From: an uncultured Streptomyces sp.
GTDB taxonomy: Bacteria; Actinomycetota; Actinomycetes; Streptomycetales; Streptomycetaceae
Assembly (NCBI GenBank): GCA_946480485.1
Contig: CAMLJW010000322.1
Location: 1 to 6,293 of the forward strand
Reading direction: 5' to 3'
DNA: 6,293 nucleotides
Shown: positions 1 through 6,234 of the stretch, one piece after another
How the letters are laid out: each line of letters opens with the position of its first letter
Position numbering within the stretch: the stretch's first letter is position 1
Program-made: the position numbers and the translations under genes
Notes under the pieces: model-generated
Databases searched by the model: none
Seen by the model: the letters and a program-made list of their open reading frames with translations, nothing else
Told to the model about the DNA's origin: nothing

Positions 1-2
1 TC

Positions 3-1409
3 TCGCGGCTGATGAACACCCACGACGCGACCCGCCTCGTCCTCGGGCTGCTGTACCTGAGCCGAAAAGCGCACGCCACTCCCGGCAGCGGCGTACCGAC
101 ATGGTCGTGGTTGCTGGGGCAGCCGGCAGGGCGCGGCTCGGGAATCCGCGCTGCCGTGAGCAAGTGTCTGAGCCACTGGCTTCCCCCAACCGACGAACAT
201 GGCGCTGACGCGGGCACGAGGAGCCTGATGCCCGTTCCGCCCTCTGGTTCCGAAGGACACCTGCACGCTCTCGTCCAGGCCATCGGTTCCATCCAGCGGG
301 TCGGGCCCCTGCTCGACCAGTGCCTCCGTGACCTCTCGGCGGACCAGGCTGAGGGCAGCCACTACTTCACGCCGGATGACATGGCGCGTCTCATGGTCGG
401 TGCGGCCGTCCCCCGTGACAGGCACAGAGTGTTGGACCCGGTCTGCGGTTCAGGGGGACTGCTCGTCGAGAGTCACCGCTACGTCCGCGAAAGCGTCGGG
501 CTGGACCCGACCATGTCCTTGCAGGGAAAGGAGCAGCACGCCCACACCTCACAGGTGGCCCGCATGAACTTCGCGGTACGTGGGATCACGGCTCACGTCT
601 TCCCACCCGGGGACAGCCTCGCGCAGCCCGAACCCGAGCCCCACGACATCATCCTGGCCAATCTTCCCTTCAACCAGCGCGACTGGGCACCGGAAGACAA
701 GACGGAGCAGGGCGCCCGCCGGTCGCCTTCCCTGGTCCCTGTCGATCCCCGGTGGCTAGAGGAACCGCCGTCCCGAGGGTCCGCCAACTCCGCGTGGATT
801 CAGCACATCGCGCACGCGCTCGCTCCGGCCGGACGTGCCGTCTTCCTGATGGCCGACAGCGTGGCCAACAGCAGACAGCCCGTCACCCGAAGGCTCCGCG
901 AACGCCTCCTGCGTGACGATCTCGTCGAGTGCGTAATCGCTCTGCCACCTCGCGTGTTCGGTCACTCCAAAGCCCCCGCCTGTCTGTGGGTGCTCAACAA
1001 GGACAAGAGCGCGCGCCCCGGCTGGGGTGTCCAGAACCGCCGCCAGCAGGTGCTTTTCATCAACGCGCGGCGAGCCTTCGAACCGGTCCCGAATTCGAGA
1101 GCGCGGAGGCTGGGCGAGAAGAACACCGCATCGGTCCTGACCACCCTGGCGGCCTGGCGTGGCCTCTCCGAGAACGGTGCTGCGGCCTCGCCGTACAACG
1201 ACGCAGTCGGCTGGTCCCGGAGCTGCTCCACCAAGGAGATCGCCGACCGCGAGTCCAGCCTGATGCCGACCTCGTACGCCGTGGAGCCTCCTGGACCAGA
1301 GCGCGACACACGGAGCCGGGTCGAGCAGCTCAAGCTCAAACTAACCGATCAGTTCGAGCAGATGCGCTCCCTGGAGCTCCAACTGCTGGACACCTTGGAG
1401 GAGATCTGA
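3..1409 (+). CDS. hsdM: Type I-style N6-adenine DNA methyltransferase subunit (HsdM family), 5' end probably beyond window
   Basis: This is the modification subunit of a type I-like system. It transfers a methyl group from S-adenosylmethionine to N6 of adenine at sites chosen by its HsdS partner. Numbering from the ATG at 12, the family motifs appear in order: HYFTPDDMARL (117-127), SAM-binding motif I VLDPVCGSGG (140-149), a G-x-E...ARMNFAVRG segment (172-191), catalytic motif IV ILANLPFN (214-221), AWIQHIAHALAPAGRA (261-276), LPPRVF (311-316), LWVLNK (325-330) and a GWSRSCSTKEI segment (400-410). The C-terminus (about 435-465) is a charged helix of coiled-coil type. Motif IV reads NLPF, not the usual NPPF. 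The ATG at 12 lies only four residues before the DATRLVLGLLYL helix, which in the family follows about 20-30 residues. No stop lies upstream in frame and no ribosome site is visible, so I favour a start before the window. Its TGA overlaps the hsdS ATG. Family call is firm; enzymatic activity is inferred. Confidence 0.93.
   Translation, partial: SRLMNTHDATRLVLGLLYLSRKAHATPGSGVPTWSWLLGQPAGRGSGIRAAVSKCLSHWLPPTDEHGADAGTRSLMPVPPSGSEGHLHALVQAIGSIQRVGPLLDQCLRDLSADQAEGSHYFTPDDMARLMVGAAVPRDRHRVLDPVCGSGGLLVESHRYVRESVGLDPTMSLQGKEQHAHTSQVARMNFAVRGITAHVFPPGDSLAQPEPEPHDIILANLPFNQRDWAPEDKTEQGARRSPSLVPVDPRWLEEPPSRGSANSAWIQHIAHALAPAGRAVFLMADSVANSRQPVTRRLRERLLRDDLVECVIALPPRVFGHSKAPACLWVLNKDKSARPGWGVQNRRQQVLFINARRAFEPVPNSRARRLGEKNTASVLTTLAAWRGLSENGAAASPYNDAVGWSRSCSTKEIADRESSLMPTSYAVEPPGPERDTRSRVEQLKLKLTDQFEQMRSLELQLLDTLEEI
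1397..1403 (+). promoter_or_regulatory. Ribosome binding site of hsdS
   Basis: GGAGGAG sits inside the last codons of hsdM and ends five bases before the ATG at 1409. With the TGATG stop/start overlap at 1407-1411 it fixes the hsdS start. It implies translational coupling of the two subunits. The same frame stays open upstream to about 929, but that stretch is a shadow of hsdM. Confidence 0.85.
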
Positions 1410-2626
1410 TGGAAGCCAATGCCGACCAGGTCGACTCGGGTAAGGCGGCTTGGCAGACGACCTCGATCAAACATGAGCGGATCCACGGGCGCATCTACAC
1501 CACTTCCGGTTTCCTCGACGAAGCGGCTGCCAATCGGACTGCAGGAGTCGTCAGCTCGACGTTCGTTCAGAACGGCAGGATCTACTCGCCCAGGGCCAAT
1601 GAGTGTCGGCCCGGTGAATCACCGCCCAGCCGGGCAACCCTCAAGGAGGGCGACCTGGCCGTCGTACTCGTCCGACGGGTGGGCGATTCCGCACTGGTCA
1701 CCGCCGAGCACGCGGGATGTACAGCGACCAGGTCAATCGGCATCATCCGCGCTGAGCCCCACATAGTGCGGTGGCTGCGTATCTGGCTACAGACACCGGC
1801 GGCGAAGGCTCGCATCGACGAGGACGTGACGGCACATGTCGAGCCCACCATCAGCCTCGACACCCTCCACCGCATGCTGTTTCCACTGCCTCCGCCAGAC
1901 ATCATCAACGCGTACCACCGGGCCTTCGGCCTCATCGAGGAGATGACCGCCCTCTACCAGGAGACCGCCCGCAAGGCGGTGGAACTGGCCGACGCCCTCC
2001 ATGACGACTGGGCGGCGACGATTCCGCCGTGGGAGACACGACCGCTCGCGAAAGTCGCCAAGTCGAAGACGGGCAAAGGTTCCGAACGCTCGCTTCCCCC
2101 GTTGCCCACAGAACCCACCACCGACGTAACCGATGTAGTCGCCCCTAAAGATCTCTACGACCTCCCCGTGCCCCATGTCCGGAGGTTCCGTCTGAGCAGT
2201 CCAGCGAACGACGGCGAGGTACATCCTCCCGGCACCTTGCTGCTGAGCACCCGCTCCGACGGTGCACACATCGCTGTGCCGAGCCGACCAGCAACACCGC
2301 TCAGAGGCGTCGTGGCTGTACGACCTAGTGAGGACGAGGACGGTTGGTGGCTGCTCCACGAACTCAGGAGCAGGAGCAGCGACATCGCGCGGCTGGCGCA
2401 GGGCCAGAACGGCCGGGAAATCTCCGCAGGCGCCCTCAAGCGCCTGGAGGTCACCTGGCCAGACCGGTTGACACGCGCCGACTTCCACACGACGGCCGAT
2501 CCCCTGCACGCCGTGGTGCGACTCCTGGTCGCCAAGATCGCGACGCTGCACACCCTGCGGGACGCGCTCCTGCGCGACATCTCAGCGAAGGCCGGCGTCC
2601 TTCGGGAACCGACAACGATGGCGTGA
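1409..2626 (+). CDS. hsdS: Type I-style DNA specificity subunit (HsdS family), two target-recognition domains
   Basis: This 405-residue protein is the likely DNA-recognition partner of the methyltransferase encoded just upstream. It has the duplicated HsdS layout. TRD1 is at about 45-160 and contains GDLAVVLVRRVGDSALVT, and it ends in LFPLPPP (157-163). A long helix (about 164-202) follows. Next come a proline- and lysine-rich linker (about 205-248), TRD2 at about 250-350 (PPGTLLLSTRSDGAHIAV, ending LKRLEVTW) and a second long helix (about 360-396). In the family, each TRD reads one half of a split target and the helices set the spacing. The TRDs are divergent and the target cannot be predicted. 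Length is typical of HsdS (about 400). The start is chosen from the strong ribosome site and the TGATG overlap. No hsdR follows; the next gene is convergent. The family call rests on architecture and on the hsdM neighbour. Confidence 0.87.
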   Translation: MEANADQVDSGKAAWQTTSIKHERIHGRIYTTSGFLDEAAANRTAGVVSSTFVQNGRIYSPRANECRPGESPPSRATLKEGDLAVVLVRRVGDSALVTAEHAGCTATRSIGIIRAEPHIVRWLRIWLQTPAAKARIDEDVTAHVEPTISLDTLHRMLFPLPPPDIINAYHRAFGLIEEMTALYQETARKAVELADALHDDWAATIPPWETRPLAKVAKSKTGKGSERSLPPLPTEPTTDVTDVVAPKDLYDLPVPHVRRFRLSSPANDGEVHPPGTLLLSTRSDGAHIAVPSRPATPLRGVVAVRPSEDEDGWWLLHELRSRSSDIARLAQGQNGREISAGALKRLEVTWPDRLTRADFHTTADPLHAVVRLLVAKIATLHTLRDALLRDISAKAGVLREPTTMA

Positions 2627-2696
2627 CCAGCCGAGCCCTTCAGAACCGTTGCGGCTTCGGCGGCCGATCAATGCCCATCGCTCGCTTCACCACGGG
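2627..2696. other. Short intergenic gap between convergent genes
   Basis: Seventy bases separate the hsdS stop from the stop of the minus-strand PLD reading frame. I see only a weak imperfect stem (a GCCGAGCC region against GGCTTCGGC with a 15-base loop) and no run of T on either strand. I therefore do not call a terminator here. Confidence 0.5.
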
Positions 2697-4796
2697 CTAT
2701 GGCTCGCAGTGTGGTGGCCGAGGTCCGACCAAGCCGAGGTCCATCAGGACTTGTTGAGCCAGTTCGAAAGGCTGGTTGCGGGGGCCGTGGGGTACGGAGG
2801 CGGCGGATTCGAAGCCGCGTTGTGCGGCGAGGGCACTGGAGCCCACCAGCCCGGCGAGCCGGCAATGCCGCCAGAGGGGAATAGCCCTGCGGCCATCGAC
2901 CACGACGAGGTCGGGCCGACGCCAGACGACCAGCGCCCAGGCTCTCCCGCCGGAGTCCGAGCCGGAGTCGGCCCAGGCCCCGACCAGGGGTGCGTCCTCG
3001 GCGGCGCCGGCCCTGCCGACCTGGGGCTCGATCCGCTCGGGGAGATCATTTCGGTTCAGTGCACGGACGGCGCGGGAGAGCAGCGGCAGCCAGCCGGAGG
3101 CCAGGCGCCTGCCGCGACGGTCCACAGCGTCAGCCGGACGACGAGCATGCGCTCCGGAGGACCCAGGTGGGGAGCGAGGGCGACGAGGCGCTCCACCCAG
3201 CGCCGGTATCTACGGCGGACTTCCTGGTCGGCCTGCCGGAGGTCGGGCAGGGCGGCGGTGCTGCTCGCGTCGGCACCGGCTGCCTCGGGTCGTGCTCCGA
3301 TGCCACAGCCTCGGCATCGTCGAGGGCGGCTTCGATGTCGTCGGTGAACCGCTCGTCCCAGGAGACAGGCAGCAGGTCCTGAAAGGGCGTGCTGGTGTCG
3401 GTGGGCAGGGGGAGCCCCATCGCGAAGCGAGTGAGCGAGTGTCCGACGCCTCCGGCGCATTCGTCCAGGTAGCGCTCCCAGCCATCCTCATCGCCGTCCA
3501 GCGGGGCCGTCGCGACCGCGCCGCCAGTACGGCTGCTCACGGATACGCCCGCTGGGGCGGGGGTCAGTCCCGTACGGAGAGTTTCCAGGTCGCCCAGGAA
3601 TCGTTCGGCGAGCCGGGGATCGGTGAACAGATCAGGTGGCCGTGTCGTGGGGGCCTGGGACTGAGCCGGTATCGGAGAGGGGCCGGGCCATGCTGATCTC
3701 CAGGCCGTCCGCTACGCGTAGGGCGCCGAGCAGCAGAGGTCCACCGCCGGCGATGGGGCGGGGAAGGAACGGGGCTGTGTGCAGCCGGGCGGCGGGCTCG
3801 TCGGTGCCGTCCGGGAGGAGGGTGGCGGGGATGGGGGTGACGATGCCGAGTTCGCAGTTGCCGCTGTCGCCCTGGGAAAGCAGCAGGGCCGCGGCGGAGA
3901 GGTTCGGGCTGCCGGTCAGGGCCCACCGCTGCCCCTCGGAGACCCACTCGACGAGTTTCCCGTGGCGATACCGCTGGTCGTTGTCGCTGATGACGCGTCC
4001 GTCGTACTCCTTCACCAGGGCGGCGACCGACGGGCCGTCGAGGTCACTGAGTCCGGGCTGGTAGGCGAGGGCGAACTGGCTCGGACGGAAGCGTTCGAGC
4101 AGTCGCCGCAGTGCGATGGAGCGCTGGTCGTAGAAGGGCGCGAACACGGCCAGTTCGTCGACGGGCCCCTGCGGCAGCTGATCGATGATCGGCGAACGCA
4201 GGCTGCTGACGATGCGGACCTGTGGCGCCGTGGGTGTCCTGTCGCGGTGGAGCCGGTCCAGTAGTGCTGCGACCCGCCCCCAGCGCCTGTGGCACGCCGG
4301 CGGAGAACCTCACCTTTTCCGGGAGGTCGCGCAGCCATGCGGACAGCTCCGGAACCGCGGTGGGACTCTGCTCGCTGTCCACCCGCAGAACCGTCCACAG
4401 CTCGGCGTTGGCCTGCCAGCCGGCCAGCGTGGTGTTGCCGGAGCCGACGGCGATGGTGGCGTGCTCCGGTCCGGCGAGGACCATCAACTTGGGATGGAAC
4501 GCGGCACCGTGGGCGTATGCCAGACCGGCGAGGTAGCTACGACCGGCCCGCCGGACGGAGCGGGGATCGTTACGGGCCATGGAGACATCTCCCGCCACGG
4601 TGACGCGTGCTCCGGTGGCCTGGGTGACACCGAGGGCGACCTCCTCGAAGAAGCCGAGATCGGCGGTGAAGCTGAGGAAGATCGCTTCTTCCAGGTTCCG
4701 CCCGACCGCGCGTTCCTCGTCGAGGATGAGGGCCAGCGGAGAGGCGAACGTAGTTGGCGGCTCCACCGCTCCCGGTGCAGGTGCGGTCTCAGTCAA
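2697..4796 (-). pseudogene. HKD/phospholipase-D-like nuclease-family protein, broken by four single-base indels
   Basis: Read through, this is one protein of about 699 residues. The start is TTG at 4796, behind GGGAGGG. The N-terminal part resembles HKD-family nucleases. Half-site 1 is AFHPKLMVL with GSGNTTLAGW (His codon at 4496-4494). Half-site 2 is RHGKLVEW with LTGSPNLSAAAL (His codon at 3964-3962). Each has H-x-K and G-S-x-N, but no Asp at the classical spacing, as in some DNA-cutting PLD enzymes. Breaks: +1 in the C run 4277-4281; +1 near the G run 3649-3653, after which the old frame stops at 3632; -1 at about 3286-3297; -1 at about 3096-3103. The net shift is zero. Between breaks, coding-like sequence continues, for example RPPDLFTDPRLAERFLGDLE, WERYLDECAGGVGHSLTRF, RRRYRRWVERLVALAPHLG and FELAQQVLMDLGLV. 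The C-terminal 300 residues are unrecognised. It overlaps the upstream gene by 8 bp, so the two formed an operon. If the indels are sequencing errors, the gene is intact. Confidence 0.8.
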
Positions 4797-5556
4797 CGAG
4801 AACCCTCCCGCTACTGGTCACCGACCAGCGCTGGTCGTCGTAGTGCAGTACGCCGCAGGTGGCCAGGACGGTCCCGAGCTGGTCCAGCCGAAGGCCGACG
4901 TCACCACGCCCCTCCTGGCTCGTCCGGTACAGCAGCCCGCCCCGCTCGTGCAGCCGGGTCGGTAACCACAACGTGCCGTCGGCGCGTCGGCGGGCCTTGG
5001 CCAGCGCGATCCGCTGCGACCGCACCACCAGGTCGTAGGTGAGTCGGCGGGCGACGTCGCGCAGTTTCATGGGCCGGGCTTCGTCAAGCCGCCGCTGGAC
5101 CCATTCCGGGCCGAGCTCGACACCGCGCTGACCGAGGAACGCGTCCCGGACCCGACCGGTGAGTTCGTCCACCCGGCGGGCACTGGCAGCGAGCACCCGT
5201 AGTTCGGCGAGGGGGCAGGGGATCACCCGCCCACCGCAGGTCGTGCTCCGCGGGCAACGGCGATCCGGTCGTGCTCTGCGTCGCGGGAAGGGAGGACAGG
5301 AATGCGTCCGAGGCTGGCGTGGAGCCAACTCCGGGCGGTCGGGATGATGTCCGTGCTCCAGATAGAAGCGCCCAGCGTCAGTGATCTCCGCCTGCCACCT
5401 CCCCTTCTTCCGGGGCATGGTCACCAAGCCCCGGTCCCTGAGCGCGCGAGCCGTGACGGCGAGCTCGGGGCTGTCCGACGTGACGGGGTCGGTTCCGCCC
5501 CCGATGCGGGTGAGGAGTGCGAGCTGCCGGTCGTTCAACGGAGACCAAGGGTGCAT
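4789..5556 (-). CDS. Winged-helix-like protein of unknown function, probably with a compensated internal frameshift
   Basis: The open frame gives 255 residues from ATG at 5556. Residues 8-69 (LNDRQLALLTRIG, then ALRDRGLVT, then WQAEITDAGRFYLEHG) look like a winged helix-turn-helix. The C-terminal region (116-255) is helix-rich, with LTYDLVVRSQRIALAKARR and a closing stretch, LATCGVLHYDDQRWSVTSSG, that again resembles a wing. I cannot name this family. Residues about 76-115 are rich in Arg, Pro and Cys and look non-native. In the neighbouring frame the same DNA reads STPASDAFLSSLPATQSTTG and then AEHDLRWAGDPLP, with more GC-rich third positions. A -1 near 5329-5334 and a +1 in the G run 5211-5215 would join that frame smoothly to both flanks. 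The gene overlaps the downstream PLD start by 8 bp. It is possibly the DNA-binding or regulatory partner of that protein (inference). It may be non-functional. Confidence 0.68.
   Translation of the reverse strand: MHPWSPLNDRQLALLTRIGGGTDPVTSDSPELAVTARALRDRGLVTMPRKKGRWQAEITDAGRFYLEHGHHPDRPELAPRQPRTHSCPPFPRRRARPDRRCPRSTTCGGRVIPCPLAELRVLAASARRVDELTGRVRDAFLGQRGVELGPEWVQRRLDEARPMKLRDVARRLTYDLVVRSQRIALAKARRRADGTLWLPTRLHERGGLLYRTSQEGRGDVGLRLDQLGTVLATCGVLHYDDQRWSVTSSGRVLVD
4803..4809 (-). promoter_or_regulatory. Ribosome binding site of the PLD-like gene, deciding a TTG start
   Basis: GGGAGGG on the minus strand is followed by six bases and then TTG at 4796-4794. The first residues would read MTETAPAPGA. 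The TTG lies inside the last codons of the upstream gene (its TGA is at 4791-4789), which implies coupling. No in-frame ATG or GTG is better placed. Confidence 0.65.
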
Positions 5557-5563
5557 GGCGATC

Positions 5564-5593
5564 GTCGTACCGTCTCAGGTCTGCCTGGCACAA
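5564..5593 (-). promoter_or_regulatory. Possible promoter of a leaderless transcript for the wHTH-PLD operon
   Basis: On the minus strand, TTGTGC (5593-5588) and TACGAC (5569-5564) are separated by 18 bases. The ATG at 5556 lies seven bases after the -10 element, so transcription could begin at the start codon. This fits the lack of a good ribosome site before 5556 and the frequency of leaderless mRNAs in Streptomyces. The -10 lacks the conserved final T, so the call is weak. Confidence 0.25.
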
Positions 5594-5703
5594 GCCGTGC
5601 AGTGAATCATTCGGGACGCGACGCGTACGCCCGCGCCGAGAGGAGGCAGAAGGCCGCTCCTCGGGGAGCCGCCGGGAGCCGGATCTCGAAGATCACACCC
5701 AGT

Positions 5704-5725
5704 TGGCTCCCAAATGGCTCCCAAA
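5704..5725. repeat. Two contiguous 11-bp direct repeats beside the tRNA, possible recombinase arm sites
   Basis: TGGCTCCCAAA occurs twice back to back (5704-5714 and 5715-5725), followed by one more A. The period is about one helical turn, and the repeat lies about 70 bases beyond the 3' end of the tRNA-Pro gene. That position suits arm-type binding sites of a tyrosine integrase or excisionase from an element integrated in the tRNA. The duplication is seen directly; the role is inferred. No integrase gene lies in the window. Confidence 0.6.
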
Positions 5726-5743
5726 ACAGGGCCACAAAGCAAA

Positions 5744-5779
5744 TCAGGCCCGGTTCTGATCTCTCAGAACCGGGCCTGA
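5744..5779 (-). terminator. Rho-independent terminator downstream of tRNA-Pro
   Basis: A perfect 16-bp inverted repeat (TCAGGCCCGGTTCTGA and its complement) encloses a 4-base loop at 5760-5763. It starts 16 bases beyond the tRNA 3' end. On the minus strand the stem is followed by TTTGCTTTG, a T-rich tail, so it most likely terminates the tRNA transcript. On the plus strand the following bases are less T-rich. It also insulates the wHTH-PLD operon from the tRNA promoter. Confidence 0.85.
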
Positions 5780-5795
5780 CCTGCTGTTTCGGCTG

Positions 5796-5869
5796 TCGGG
5801 GTGGCGGGATTTGAACCCACGACCTCTTCGTCCCGAACGAAGCGCGCTGCCAAGCTGCGCTACACCCCG
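5796..5869 (-). tRNA. tRNA-Pro, anticodon CGG
   Basis: The minus strand folds as a complete 74-nt cloverleaf. It has a 7-bp acceptor stem (CGGGGTG with CACCCCG) and a D arm GCGCAGCTTGGCAGCGC. The anticodon stem is CTTCG/CGAAG around the loop TTCGGGA, giving anticodon CGG, which reads proline codon CCG. The T arm is GTGGG-TTCAAAT-CCCGC. The discriminator base is A at 5796. CCA is not encoded, since the next bases are CAG, so the 3' end is added by nucleotidyltransferase. CCG is a common proline codon in high-GC actinobacteria, so this is likely a major isoacceptor. The gene is intact even though its 3' side probably borders an integrated element, which matches the usual outcome of integration into a tRNA 3' end. 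In S. ambofaciens a tRNA-Pro gene is the attachment site of pSAM2 (established knowledge). Confidence 0.96.
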
Positions 5870-6234
5870 ATGTCGCTGTTCAGCGGGCCACTCAAGTGGT
5901 CTGTGCCGTGGCGACGTCGTTTACTTTAGCCCACCGCTGGCCGGAGACGAAATCCGGTTTTGGGGAGGTTGACGGCGGGGAGTCGGCTCTGTAGTGCTTG
6001 GCCGGCCGACTGGTGAGAGGTCGATGCTGCCCGTCGTCGTCGAGGGGGCAGGCTCGAAGCGTTGCCAGGATCAGATGGTGGGCCAGGCCCGCGATCACGA
6101 CGTAGGGGCAGCACGCGGGGGTGACCGTGGTGGCAGCGGGCGGCGGGTCGTCCACACCCGCCACGCCGAGCGGGTGAGACCCCGGGCCACCAGATGTTGC
6201 GCTGGATCGTTGAAGTGGCTCAGCGCGCTTGTAC
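5870..6234. other. Region upstream of tRNA-Pro without a convincing gene
   Basis: Apart from the candidate tRNA promoter I see no supported gene. A minus-strand frame stays open from 6281 to a stop at 5892. It would start inside the terminal tandem repeat, has no ribosome site, lacks a recognisable domain and runs across the putative tRNA promoter. Part of it (CPYVVIAGLAHHLILATLRA, about 6110-6051) is protein-like with GC-rich third positions, so a degraded gene fragment is possible. Confidence 0.4.
5923..5952 (-). promoter_or_regulatory. Candidate promoter of tRNA-Pro
   Basis: On the minus strand TAAAGT (5928-5923) is a plausible -10 element within the only A/T-rich patch upstream of the tRNA. 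TTTCGT (5952-5947), 18 bases before it, is a poor -35. A start here would leave a leader of roughly 45 bases before the mature tRNA. The -35 match is weak. Confidence 0.3.

Noticed and set aside
929..1408. Upstream in-frame extension of hsdS inside hsdM
   Set aside because: It overlaps the conserved methyltransferase frame and has shadow-like composition. The GGAGGAG site and TGATG overlap place the start at 1409.
2649..3696. Long plus-strand open frames opposite the PLD-like gene
   Set aside because: They are low-complexity Arg/Gly/Ala/Ser-rich shadows of the minus-strand coding path, with no ribosome sites and no domain-like segments.
3564..3947. Minus-strand frame rich in Pro, Arg and His
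   Set aside because: It is the off-frame shadow of the second HKD half, whose real frame carries RHGKLVEW and TGSPNLS.
4277..4281. Programmed ribosomal frameshifting in the PLD-like gene
   Set aside because: There is no slippery heptamer with a following structure, and several further breaks occur in the same gene in both directions. Mutation or sequencing error is simpler.
2697..5556. Calling the locus DISARM because of methylase plus PLD protein
   Set aside because: No DrmA helicase or DrmB (DUF1998) gene is visible. The methylase is HsdM-like with its own HsdS, and the PLD protein is larger than DrmC.
5302..5814. Plus-strand open frame across the gene start and terminator, considered as an integrase C-terminal remnant
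   Set aside because: It runs antisense to the winged-helix gene and through the terminator into the tRNA. It shows no integrase catalytic motif (R...HxxR...Y). WLPNGSQ merely translates the 11-bp repeats.
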